In this document: piece by piece, positions 9,012 to 17,468 of the stretch
Numbering within the stretch: position 1 is the first letter of the stretch
Layout: each line of letters starts with the position of its first letter
Assembly: GCA_905233985.1 (NCBI GenBank)
Contig: CAJOFA010000001.1
Coordinates: 124,001-188,000, forward strand
Source: an uncultured Prevotella sp.
Lineage (GTDB): Bacteria; Bacteroidota; Bacteroidia; Bacteroidales; Bacteroidaceae
Direction: 5' to 3'
Length of the DNA: 64,000 nucleotides
Notes under the pieces: model-generated
Seen by the model: only the letters and a program-made list of their open reading frames with translations
Databases searched by the model: none
Told to the model about the DNA's origin: nothing
Position numbers and translations under genes: made by a program

Positions 9012-12000
9012 TTACTTATTGCTGATGACGATGATTTTCTTTGCTTTCGAGGCATAGGAAGAGCCATCGCTACTGATACGTATTCGATAGAGATAGACAC
9101 CAGTAGAAATGCGGCTACCGCTGCCCTGCGTAAGATTCCAGTCGATGGTGTAGGTATTGTCAGTGGGTACTCCGCTCTCGGCATGCTGCCAGATGTGACG
9201 CCCACTCATATCAAAGACGTCGAGAATGAAGTCCATCTCGCTGCCCGTGCGGTCGTGCAGGATGCGGAACGAGGTGGTAGTGGTGGCGGGATTACGTGTA
9301 CACTCCACATCGAAGAATACGGGTTCCAAACCTTCACACACTTCGAAGTCGAGCTGTGTGGTGGTGGAGTTATTCTGTGTGTCCCAAGCACGGAACTGCA
9401 GGCGGTGACAACCGTAGTCAAGCGCGGGGAGGCTATAGCCCACCGTGCCGCTGGTGAAGCTGCCGAAGTCATATTGGAAATAGTCATTGAGGACGTAGGT
9501 GCGGGCTGTCTCGCCGTCAATGATGAGTTCAAGGTCGTGACCAATGCTGTTACCCGTAGCATTGATACCGTCATCGTCGCTAATGGTGGCCACGAAATAG
9601 GGCGTGGTATTCACCTTGCCGCCGTTGACGAACGTCTCGGAGTTGAGGTAGCAATAAATCTTAGGCCCTACGGAGTCACGTTTCACAACATCGGCACCTC
9701 CGAGACGGAAGTGGTCGCATGTGCCGTGAGCACGGAGACTACCGTCGCTGCTGAGCGCATAGACATTAATGAGTCCGCTGCCGTCGCTGTAGCTGATATC
9801 CTGCGGTACGATGAACTGGAAGGCGAATCGTCCGTTCTGAACGCTATCACTTCCCTGATAGAGTGTCTTCGTGCGGTCGTGATAAACAAACGGCACATCA
9901 GCTCCCATGTCAGATGTGGAGTCATTCAAACGACAGGTAATTTCCTCCTCGGCATCACGCACAGAGGCTGTCACAACCCCATTGAGGCTGGACTGTTCTA
10001 TATGTCCACGTACGGTGACTGTTGTGCCGGCTTTGAGTGTCAGCGGTTCGCCGCTGCTGACCGGAGCACCGTTGATGTCATCCACCACGGCAGAGAGTGT
10101 CGGAGTGGCAAGCTTTAGAGCAGGGTCGCCCAAAAGCACGTAGTGCAACTTATTGACAGACGTGTCCTGCTTCGAGATGATGAGGGCATTCTTCGCCAGA
10201 CGGACAGCCTCACCAATAGGAATATCGTTCAGCACCTCACCCATAAAGGCAAGGTTGATGAAGCTGTTGTAACTGGCATAGACGGTACGGGTGGTACCAA
10301 AGAAGGCGACGGCTCCTCCGCGACGATTGAACATGGCCGTCTCGCCGATGTTCTCCTCCTGTCCGTCGAAGGGCATAATGTCGCATGAAGCGGTAATCCA
10401 GAGAGGCAGACGATTAGACATGGCGTCGGCAAAGTCGTTGAGCCTCAGCACATACTCATGGGAAATGGCTCCGGCAGCACCGTGACCGCTGTAGTTCATA
10501 ATAAGCGCTCCCTGCTGCATCTGTTGCTTGATGAGACGTGTGACATCTGGATAGCGGTTACCCGTTGCCGTTGTCGTCCGCTCGTAAGCGTCCCACATGA
10601 TACGCTTTACCTGATAGCCCGGGTGTTGTTTCTCCACCTGCTTCGCCACGAGATCGGCATCCTGCATGTGCTGGTTTTGGTTACCGTCGTCACCCATAAC
10701 GCATATCTGGTTCTGCCAACTGCCGGCATAGCGGTTGCTGACATAGTCCTCGAGTTTGTCAACGAGAATCTTCGCCTCCTGCTCCGTACGGGCAGGGAAA
10801 CGGCCTACGGCAACATCTGCACGGTCGTTACTCAGCAGATTACCACCCTCGCCGTCGTCAAGCATACAATAATAGTCGTCGGTGACATAGCTCAATGTGG
10901 CACTAAAGGAGTTCTCACTCTCGTAGCAGAGCAGAAAGTCGTCAGGAGAATAGTTCTTCCAATTGGAGGAGAGCATGCGGTTGTCCCATGCACCGTCACC
11001 GAAGAGCATGAGGAAGCGCGGCATGTCAGCCTCGTTTGCAGCCCGTTCATAGAGCATACGCAGGTAGCGGCGGTAGGCATTGGCATCGGGCGTGCCGCTG
11101 GAGAACTCGTTGAAGAGCTCGTCGGCAGGAATGATGCGTACCCGCAAGCTGTCTTTTGACATATGCAATTCTTTAAGTCGCTCTGCCTGTGCCAGCAACT
11201 TACGGCTGGCAGGAATGATGATAACCATATCGGCAGGCTCGTCGGCATGATGGTTTTGGTTTGCTACAACGCTCACAAACTCGGCTGTCACCATCGGCAG
11301 CGTTGTGAGGTCCCTCGTCGTGGGTTGCTGGTCGGCATGTAACGCGATGTAGTCGAGTCGCATCTCACCGCCACCCGTCTGTGTGATACGTACCTTGTTC
11401 GAGCCCTGCAGGTTGTTTACCTTAAAACTCTGTGTGGAGCCCACAGCGTGAATATAGGTACTACTGATACCCATAGACATGGTGCCACACTCCGTTCCGT
11501 TCAGGGAAATGGTGGCAGTACTCTTCTTCTGCGTGTCGTAGGCAGTCAGGACGACGGTCAATGTGCCGCTGGTAGCACCTGCAGGTAGCGTGAGGGTGTA
11601 TTCCTTGGCTTGACCAACGGTATAAAGCTGAGCATCATAAAGGTTACGGCCCGAGTGGAACCAAGCGAAGTCATCGACCTCATAAAGCGTATTATCTGCC
11701 TCGCCGGAGTCGAGGTAACGCTGCCATAGTGACTGTTCGTCGGTGGTCAGCGGTTCACCCTCACTCTCGGTAAGAAAATAATAACCGTATTGGGAATAGG
11801 GGTTGCGTATGCGTTGGTTACCATCCCACGACACAGGACCCTGTGCCCAAAACACACGCTTACCGCCGACGGTACAGGTAGGAACCTCCTGCAAGTCATC
11901 GGTGGCATAGATGTAGTCTGCATAAAGGGCCTCAGGTTGCAGCGCACCGCCATAGCCATAGACCTTCACTTTGTTGGTATTCGAGAATCCTGCCTTGCGG

Positions 12001-12668
12001 ATGAAATCGTCAGTCAACGCACAAAGTCCTGATGCCGGCACACGAATCTTTGCCCACGTGCCTGTGGAGAGAACGGAGGTTTCCCCCACTCCACTCACAC
12101 GAAGTGGGCTTCGAGCTCCGTGATGGTTCCCTCTTTGGGAGAAATTGGGGGAGGCATCCACCTTCACCATAAAGCTCACAAGTTTCATGTAGCGTCCATC
12201 ACGCTGCACCAACGGAACAAAAGTTATATCGAGTGAAGCCTGCTTGCGGTTCACGCTGACGTGCTGTTCTACAATGGGTAATGCTGGCAGCGGCTCGCCG
12301 CTGATGGTTTCGTAACGCTTGATGTCAGCCTGCGACATGGAAATAAACTCCGGATAGGCGATTGACGCTGTATAGATGGAGTCTTGATAGTTCTGGGGTA
12401 ACGGCACGGAATAGGTAAAACGAGGCAGCAACGTATCAATCCGCACCTGATCAGCGGTGAGGTTGTAGAACCGCTGCACCTGTGCCTGTAAGGAACAAGG
12501 AGCGAGAAGCAAGAAGCCGGAGACGAGGAACGGCAATACCATCTTCACGCCTGTCCTGGGTCGGAAGGAGATATGACGGAGGATAAACGACAGCACCTTG
12601 TGGATGAAGGAACGATCCTTCATCCGCTTGTTTCCATCGTCCCGATGATTAGTCCTTTGTCTTGTCAT
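9012..12668 (-). CDS. porU: PorU, T9SS C-terminal-signal peptidase (sortase-like, C25 family)
   Basis: PorU is the cell-surface gingipain-family protease that removes the C-terminal sorting domain of T9SS cargo and attaches the cargo to A-LPS. The C25 core is clear: catalytic His in NYSGHGAAG (near residue 727) and catalytic Cys in TASCD (near 761). The C-terminus has a beta-sandwich sorting-like region ending SKAKKIIVISNK. Length 1218 residues is typical. The signal peptide (about residues 43-63, ending LAPCSLQAQ) overlaps a dispersed repeat (12489-12516). A second insert near residue 175-198 (SPNFSQRGNHHGARSPLR) comes from a palindrome-like repeat (12079-12156). FAH-family gene is 18 bases upstream, the sensor kinase 24 bases downstream. 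PorV is not in the window. Confidence 0.95.
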   Translation of the reverse strand: MTRQRTNHRDDGNKRMKDRSFIHKVLSFILRHISFRPRTGVKMVLPFLVSGFLLLAPCSLQAQVQRFYNLTADQVRIDTLLPRFTYSVPLPQNYQDSIYTASIAYPEFISMSQADIKRYETISGEPLPALPIVEQHVSVNRKQASLDITFVPLVQRDGRYMKLVSFMVKVDASPNFSQRGNHHGARSPLRVSGVGETSVLSTGTWAKIRVPASGLCALTDDFIRKAGFSNTNKVKVYGYGGALQPEALYADYIYATDDLQEVPTCTVGGKRVFWAQGPVSWDGNQRIRNPYSQYGYYFLTESEGEPLTTDEQSLWQRYLDSGEADNTLYEVDDFAWFHSGRNLYDAQLYTVGQAKEYTLTLPAGATSGTLTVVLTAYDTQKKSTATISLNGTECGTMSMGISSTYIHAVGSTQSFKVNNLQGSNKVRITQTGGGEMRLDYIALHADQQPTTRDLTTLPMVTAEFVSVVANQNHHADEPADMVIIIPASRKLLAQAERLKELHMSKDSLRVRIIPADELFNEFSSGTPDANAYRRYLRMLYERAANEADMPRFLMLFGDGAWDNRMLSSNWKNYSPDDFLLCYESENSFSATLSYVTDDYYCMLDDGEGGNLLSNDRADVAVGRFPARTEQEAKILVDKLEDYVSNRYAGSWQNQICVMGDDGNQNQHMQDADLVAKQVEKQHPGYQVKRIMWDAYERTTTATGNRYPDVTRLIKQQMQQGALIMNYSGHGAAGAISHEYVLRLNDFADAMSNRLPLWITASCDIMPFDGQEENIGETAMFNRRGGAVAFFGTTRTVYASYNSFINLAFMGEVLNDIPIGEAVRLAKNALIISKQDTSVNKLHYVLLGDPALKLATPTLSAVVDDINGAPVSSGEPLTLKAGTTVTVRGHIEQSSLNGVVTASVRDAEEEITCRLNDSTSDMGADVPFVYHDRTKTLYQGSDSVQNGRFAFQFIVPQDISYSDGSGLINVYALSSDGSLRAHGTCDHFRLGGADVVKRDSVGPKIYCYLNSETFVNGGKVNTTPYFVATISDDDGINATGNSIGHDLELIIDGETARTYVLNDYFQYDFGSFTSGTVGYSLPALDYGCHRLQFRAWDTQNNSTTTQLDFEVCEGLEPVFFDVECTRNPATTTTSFRILHDRTGSEMDFILDVFDMSGRHIWQHAESGVPTDNTYTIDWNLTQGSGSRISTGVYLYRIRISSDGSSYASKAKKIIVISNK
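12079..12156. repeat. In-frame GC-rich inverted repeat (family D) in porU
   Basis: GGTTTCCCCCACTCCAC at one end is roughly complementary to GAAATTGGGGGAGGC at the other. The whole element is open in the porU frame. Similar elements occur in the acyltransferase gene (27953-27982) and lptD (39301-39330). Confidence 0.65.
12489..12516. repeat. Copy of dispersed repeat A in the porU signal peptide
   Basis: The plus strand reads AAGGAACAAGGAGCGAGAAG, so porU reads the opposite orientation (LLLAPCSL) compared with porX, rimM and the HD gene (KEQG type). It forms the end of the hydrophobic core of the signal peptide. Confidence 0.7.
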
Positions 12669-12686
12669 ACCTATAGTGTTTTTATA

Positions 12687-13289
12687 TCACCGTGCATGGA
12701 AGTCCAGCACCTTACGGTCTTCGAGATAGCCCTGCAGATGGTCGCCGATGTGTACTGGTCCGACGCCGGCAGGAGTTCCCGTATAGAGCAGGTCGCCTGT
12801 CTTCAGCGTGTAGAACTGCGAGATGTAACTGATGAGTTCGTCAATCGGATAGAGCATCTCGTCCGAACAGCCCTGCTGTACCGTCCGACCATTAACGTCA
12901 AGGCGGAAGTGCATTACCTCTGAAACAGGTTGCCACTCTCCTATTACCGCCGCTCCGTCGAACCCCTTGCATATGTCCCAAGGCAGTCCTTGCTGTCGCG
13001 CTTCACGCTGCCAGTCACGAGCTGTGAAATCAATGCCCACGGTCACAGCGTCATAATAACGATGGGCGAAACGCACAGGAATGCCCTTACCCAAACGACA
13101 GATACGCACAACAAGTTCCACCTCGTAATCCACCTGACTCGACCAGTCGGGAATGAAGAACGGCTTGCCGTCCTTCAGAAGCGATGAGTCGGCCTTGGTG
13201 AAAATGACAGGCTTCTCTGGTTTATATAACGCACCATCCAGCTCTTTATTGTGCAGGATGTAGTTCATTCCTACTGCAAAAATCTTCAT
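12687..13289 (-). CDS. Fumarylacetoacetate hydrolase (FAH) family protein
   Basis: 200 residues of the FAH fold, a metal-dependent C-C hydrolase or decarboxylase family. The metal-site pattern is visible: VDYEVELVV (acidic pair near residues 55-57) and GIDFTARD (Asp near 88), then the substrate-side motifs DLLYTGTPAGVGPV near the C-terminus. This short form is common in Bacteroidota; its substrate is not established (acylpyruvate or oxaloacetate-like compounds are known for relatives). First gene of a unit with porU and the kinase, 18 bases before porU. A TACCTTTG box lies 21 bases upstream (13310-13317). Its placement with porU is probably only operon sharing. Confidence 0.88.
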   Translation of the reverse strand: MKIFAVGMNYILHNKELDGALYKPEKPVIFTKADSSLLKDGKPFFIPDWSSQVDYEVELVVRICRLGKGIPVRFAHRYYDAVTVGIDFTARDWQREARQQGLPWDICKGFDGAAVIGEWQPVSEVMHFRLDVNGRTVQQGCSDEMLYPIDELISYISQFYTLKTGDLLYTGTPAGVGPVHIGDHLQGYLEDRKVLDFHAR

Positions 13290-13309
13290 TACTTATTCTT
13301 TTTTCGCGT

Positions 13310-13317
13310 CAAAGGTA
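13310..13317 (-). promoter_or_regulatory. -7 box of the FAH-porU-kinase unit
   Basis: TACCTTTG on the minus strand, 21 bases before the ATG. I see no good TTTG box at the usual distance, so only the -7 element is supported. Confidence 0.5.
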
Positions 13318-13413
13318 CAAAAAAAATATTGTATTCTGTTCCTTTGCGCAATCGTTTTTGCACTTTTAGGCAGAAAAACATACATTTGCTGCTGCTAATT
13401 GCATAAAAATGTG

Positions 13414-13421
13414 TATCTTTG
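13414..13421 (+). promoter_or_regulatory. -7 box upstream of pulA
   Basis: TATCTTTG 28 bases before the pulA ATG. The nearest TTTG (13385-13388) is 25 bases upstream, longer than the usual 19-21, so the upstream box is doubtful. Confidence 0.5.
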
Positions 13422-13448
13422 TGGTCAGAAATCTAAACTAAAAACAAA

Positions 13449-15401
13449 ATGAAGAAAGTCTTATTGATGATGATGCTGGCAACAATGGCAACACAAGGGC
13501 ACACCCAGACGGTGGATGACTTGCTCTTCGAGGAAGTGGACTATAGTCCTGAGTTTACGCAGTTCCGCGTGGTAGGTCAGGCGGACAGGTCTCGATGGAT
13601 GAAATTACGCATCTATGACTCTGCCGATGCCACGGAACCTGTGGCATCTGTGAATATGATTCCAGACATCAACTGTTGGGTCATCGGCTACGGCGGAGAG
13701 TTCGGTGGCGACCTGAAAGGAAAGTACTACACGTTTGACTGCGGAAACGGTGAGACTCCTGGAGTGTTTGCCAAGGCCGTCAGCGTAAACGGCAAGCGCG
13801 CTGCCATCATCGACATGGCCTCAACGAACCCCGAAGGCTGGGAGAACGATGTACGCCCTGCGATAAAATCACCCACCGACCTCGTCATCTACGAGATGCA
13901 TCACCGAGACTTCTCCGTGGCACGGCCTGAAGCCAAGTACAAGGGGAAGTTCCTCGCGCTGACGGAACCGTGGGCCATCCAACACTTGAAGGAGTTAGGC
14001 GTCAACGCCGTGCATATCCTTCCCAGCTATGACTACGGCTCAGTAGATGAGACACGACTGGACGTTCCACAGTATAACTGGGGCTACGATCCCGTGAACT
14101 ACAACGTTCCCGAGGGGTCCTACTCCACCAACCCCAATGACCCTGCCTGCCGCATCCGTGAGTTCAAGCAGATGGTACAGGCCCTGCACAAGGCTGGCAT
14201 CCGCGTCATCCTCGACGTGGTATATAATCATACGTATGACATCGACCACTCGAACTTCCAGAAGCTTTGGCCCGACTACTTCTATAGGAAAACGGCTGAC
14301 GGGCACTACAGCAACGGCTCCGGCTGCGGCAACGAGACGGCCAGCGAAAAGCCTTTGATGCGGAATTTCATGAAGGAGTCTGTGAGATACTGGATTGAAG
14401 AGTACCACATCGACGGTTTCCGATTCGACCTCATGGGCTGTCATGATATCGAGACGATGAACGAGATACGCCAGATGGTCAACGAGATTGACCCAAGCAT
14501 TTTCATCTATGGTGAGGGCTGGAGTGCTGGAACCTGCGCGCTGCCCGTAGAGCAGTTAGGCGTGAAGGCCAACATCAGCCGCATGCCAAGCATCGCCGCC
14601 TTCAGCGACGAGATACGTGATGCCCTGCGCGGTCCGTTCGACAACGACACGAAGCCAGGTCTGCTAGGTGGTACTCCTAATATGGAGGAAAGTCTAAAGT
14701 TCGGTATCGTTGGCGCCATCCAGCATCCGCAGGTGGACATGACGAAGGTGAACTATTCGAAAGAACCTTGGGCCACAGAGCCTACGCAGATGATTTCGTA
14801 TGTCAGCTGCCACGATGATATGTGCTTGGTGGACAGGCTTTGCGCTTCTGTGCTGAACACCCCACGTTCCATTCTCAATGCACAACAGGTTTCCGAACTC
14901 ATCCGTCTCGACCTGCTGGCACAAACCGCTGTCTTTACATCACAAGGTGTACCGTTCATGCTGGCCGGCGAAGAGGTGCTACGCACGAAGCTGGGCGTCC
15001 ATAACTCCTTCGAGTCGCCCGACAGCATCAACCATATTGACTGGATGAACAAGGAACGCTATCCGCAGGTGTTCAACTACTACAAGAACCTGATACAGCT
15101 ACGCAAGAACCATCCAGCCTTCCGTCTTGGTTCGGCAGAGCTGGTACGCAAGCATCTGGAGTTTCTGAAGTCACCGAAGGGTGTCGTTGCGTTTCGTCTA
15201 AAGAGCAATGCCGGTGGTGACACATGGCGAAACATCTACGTTGTGCTCAATGCTTCAAAGAAGACAAAAAGCATCACTGTTCCTAAAAACATATACACCG
15301 TTATATGTCGTGACGGCGTTATCGACGAACAAGGACTTGAAATCATCAAGACGAACAAGATGAAAGTCGGTCCTCAGTCAGCATTGATTATACATGACTA
15401 A
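13449..15401 (+). CDS. pulA: Type I pullulanase (GH13 family)
   Basis: Cleaves alpha-1,6 branches of pullulan, glycogen and starch fragments. After a signal peptide (cleavage near residue 20) comes a beta-sandwich N-terminal domain and then the GH13 barrel. The pullulanase signature YNWGYDPVNYNVPEGSYS lies near residue 214-231; GH13 regions I-IV are DVVYNHT, GFRFDLMG (nucleophile Asp near 326), YGEGW (acid Glu near 354) and SCHDD near 455. Length 650 is normal. The signal peptide suggests periplasmic action; I see no lipobox. susA starts 20 bases after the stop, so the pair is probably an operon for starch breakdown. Confidence 0.95.
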   Translation: MKKVLLMMMLATMATQGHTQTVDDLLFEEVDYSPEFTQFRVVGQADRSRWMKLRIYDSADATEPVASVNMIPDINCWVIGYGGEFGGDLKGKYYTFDCGNGETPGVFAKAVSVNGKRAAIIDMASTNPEGWENDVRPAIKSPTDLVIYEMHHRDFSVARPEAKYKGKFLALTEPWAIQHLKELGVNAVHILPSYDYGSVDETRLDVPQYNWGYDPVNYNVPEGSYSTNPNDPACRIREFKQMVQALHKAGIRVILDVVYNHTYDIDHSNFQKLWPDYFYRKTADGHYSNGSGCGNETASEKPLMRNFMKESVRYWIEEYHIDGFRFDLMGCHDIETMNEIRQMVNEIDPSIFIYGEGWSAGTCALPVEQLGVKANISRMPSIAAFSDEIRDALRGPFDNDTKPGLLGGTPNMEESLKFGIVGAIQHPQVDMTKVNYSKEPWATEPTQMISYVSCHDDMCLVDRLCASVLNTPRSILNAQQVSELIRLDLLAQTAVFTSQGVPFMLAGEEVLRTKLGVHNSFESPDSINHIDWMNKERYPQVFNYYKNLIQLRKNHPAFRLGSAELVRKHLEFLKSPKGVVAFRLKSNAGGDTWRNIYVVLNASKKTKSITVPKNIYTVICRDGVIDEQGLEIIKTNKMKVGPQSALIIHD

Positions 15402-15420
15402 TATATAAATAGGTATAGCT

Positions 15421-17376
15421 ATGAAACGAATCATTTTTCTGGTCAGTTTATTATTAAGTGTGATCACCATGAGTGCGAACAACGATCCGCAACCTGCAGA
15501 ACAGCAGAAAAAAGTGAAAGGTCTGAAGATAGACCGCATTGAACCCACCGACTGGTTTGTGGGCATGAAGAATCCTACGTTGCAGCTAATGGTTTATGGC
15601 AAGGGCATTGCGAAGGTGACAGATGTAACAACCGACTATGCCGGCGTGCGTGTTGACAGCGTTGTCCGCCTTGACTCACCCAACTACCTACTCGTCTATC
15701 TGAACCTGAGCGGCGCACAGCCTGGAACCATGACGCTAAACTTCATACATCAATCATCAAACATCAAATTCTCCTATCAGCTGAAAGCACGTGAAATGAG
15801 CGGCGACAAGCGTCAGGGCTTCGACATCAGCGACGTACTCTACCTGCTGATGCCCGACCGTTTTGCGCAAGGCCCTAACCATAACCCGCAAATCAAGGGT
15901 ATGCGCCAGTACAAGGAAGACCGTACGGCTCCCTCGCTGCGACATGGCGGTGATCTGGAGGGACTGCGTCAGCACCTCGACTACTTTAACGAGTTAGGCG
16001 TAACGGCATTGTGGTTTACTCCCATTCTGGAGAATGACTCGCCTGACATGATGGAAACCTACTCCACCTACCACGGCTATGCCTGCACCAACTATTACCG
16101 TGTTGACCCCCGTTTCGGCACGAATGAGCAGTATCGCCAGCTTATCGACGAGGCACATGCCAAGGGGCTGAAGGTAGTAATGGACATGATTTTCAACCAT
16201 TGCGGTTTTGAGCATCCGTGGACGCTCGACATGCCCTCGAAGGACTGGCTGAACCTGCCTGAATGGTTGGAGCAGTCGGGCGGTTCCAGTGACCCGCGTG
16301 CCACCGACTTCAAGCAGACCAGCTACAAGCTTACACCGGTTCTTGATCCCTATGCCTCTGACTTTGACAAGAAAGAGACTGTCGAGGGATGGTTCGTCTC
16401 CACGATGCCTGACCTGAACCAGCGTAACCCACACCTCATGCGCTACCTCATACAAAACTCCAAGTGGTGGATAGAGACAGCTGGCATCGACGGCATCCGC
16501 ATGGACACCTATCCCTATGCTTACCGCGAGCCTATGGCGGAGTGGATGAAGGAACTTGACGAGGAATACCCCAACTTCAATACCGTTGGTGAAACATGGG
16601 TTTCCCAGCCTGCCTACACAGCAACATGGCAGAAAGACTCGAAACTCTCTGACCAGAACAGCTACCTGAAAACAGTCATGGATTTCTCGTTCCAGGAGAA
16701 ACTTGACTCTGCCAAACATGAGGAAACCGATGCCTGGTGGCGCGGCATGAACCGACTTTATAACTCGTTCTGCTACGACTACCTCTATCCGAATCCGTCG
16801 AGTGTGATGGCCTTTATCGATAACCATGACACCGACCGTTTCTTAGGCAACGAACGTGACACGCTGGCTTTGAAGCAGGCATTGGCGCTACTGCTCACGG
16901 TGAAGCGCATTCCGCAACTCTACTACGGCACAGAAATCCTCATGAACGGAACTAAGGAGGTTACAGACGGTTATGTACGCAAGGACTTCCCTGGTGGTTT
17001 CCCCGGTGATACGCACAACTGCTTCACCGAAGCAGGACGTTCCAAGGCAGAGAATGACATGTTCCGCTGGACAAGTCGCCTACTCCATTGGCGACAGGGT
17101 AACGAGACCATCATCCGTGGCATGCAGAAGCAGTTTATTCCCTATAACGGCATCTATGTCATTGCCCGTAGCTGGCACAACAATGTTGTACTGACTATTC
17201 TTAACGGTACTACAAGGGAGGCAGTCATGGACATTGTCCGTTATGCAGAGGTCATCAGAAAGACCAAGCGTGCAAAGGACGTGCTGACTGGACGTTACTA
17301 TGACCTTACCCACGACATCAGACTTCGTCCTCGCCAGACACTTGTGCTGGATTACCAGCAGGATTTGACAGAATAA
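15421..17376 (+). CDS. susA: SusA-like periplasmic neopullulanase / alpha-amylase (GH13)
   Basis: Signal peptide (residues 1-19), an N-terminal beta domain of the cyclomaltodextrinase type (about 40-130), then a GH13 barrel. Catalytic regions: MIFNHCGF, GIRMDTYPY (nucleophile Asp near 361), GETWV (Glu near 390), DNHDTDRF (near 468). This order and the PDRFA motif (LMPDRFAQG) match SusA, which splits malto-oligosaccharides in the periplasm. In the N-terminal domain, residues near 107-116 (IHQSSNIKF) coincide with a CATCAAAC-type dispersed repeat (15741-15769). susC, susD and susR are not within the window, so this pair is separated from an outer-membrane import locus, at least here. Confidence 0.93.
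   Translation: MKRIIFLVSLLLSVITMSANNDPQPAEQQKKVKGLKIDRIEPTDWFVGMKNPTLQLMVYGKGIAKVTDVTTDYAGVRVDSVVRLDSPNYLLVYLNLSGAQPGTMTLNFIHQSSNIKFSYQLKAREMSGDKRQGFDISDVLYLLMPDRFAQGPNHNPQIKGMRQYKEDRTAPSLRHGGDLEGLRQHLDYFNELGVTALWFTPILENDSPDMMETYSTYHGYACTNYYRVDPRFGTNEQYRQLIDEAHAKGLKVVMDMIFNHCGFEHPWTLDMPSKDWLNLPEWLEQSGGSSDPRATDFKQTSYKLTPVLDPYASDFDKKETVEGWFVSTMPDLNQRNPHLMRYLIQNSKWWIETAGIDGIRMDTYPYAYREPMAEWMKELDEEYPNFNTVGETWVSQPAYTATWQKDSKLSDQNSYLKTVMDFSFQEKLDSAKHEETDAWWRGMNRLYNSFCYDYLYPNPSSVMAFIDNHDTDRFLGNERDTLALKQALALLLTVKRIPQLYYGTEILMNGTKEVTDGYVRKDFPGGFPGDTHNCFTEAGRSKAENDMFRWTSRLLHWRQGNETIIRGMQKQFIPYNGIYVIARSWHNNVVLTILNGTTREAVMDIVRYAEVIRKTKRAKDVLTGRYYDLTHDIRLRPRQTLVLDYQQDLTE
15741..15769. repeat. Copy of CATCAAAC repeat (family B) in susA
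   Basis: CATACATCAATCATCAAACATC-type sequence, kept in frame in the N-terminal domain of susA. The same unit is repeated in the sulfatase-fold gene at 27045-27092. Confidence 0.55.
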
Positions 17377-17416
17377 CCTACCGAAAGCCAGCAAGGAAAG
17401 AAATACTCTACAAAAA

Positions 17417-17450
17417 GAAAAGGGCTCGACATATCGAGTCCTTTTCCTTT
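17417..17450. terminator. Bidirectional terminator between susA and rseP
   Basis: GAAAAGGGCTCGA pairs with TCGAGTCCTTTTC (one T-G pair) around CATA, with T-rich sequence on one side and A-rich sequence on the other. It serves the converging susA and rseP units. Confidence 0.85.
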
Positions 17451-17468
17451 AAATATATATTTTATCCG

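Noticed and set aside
8976..10118. Long plus-strand open frame of about 380 codons inside porU
   Set aside because: Fully antisense to a well-supported conserved gene, with no family motif; it is a shadow of codon bias.
13449..17376. Complete polysaccharide utilisation locus
   Set aside because: No susC/susD pair, no surface binding proteins and no regulator are next to pulA-susA in this window.
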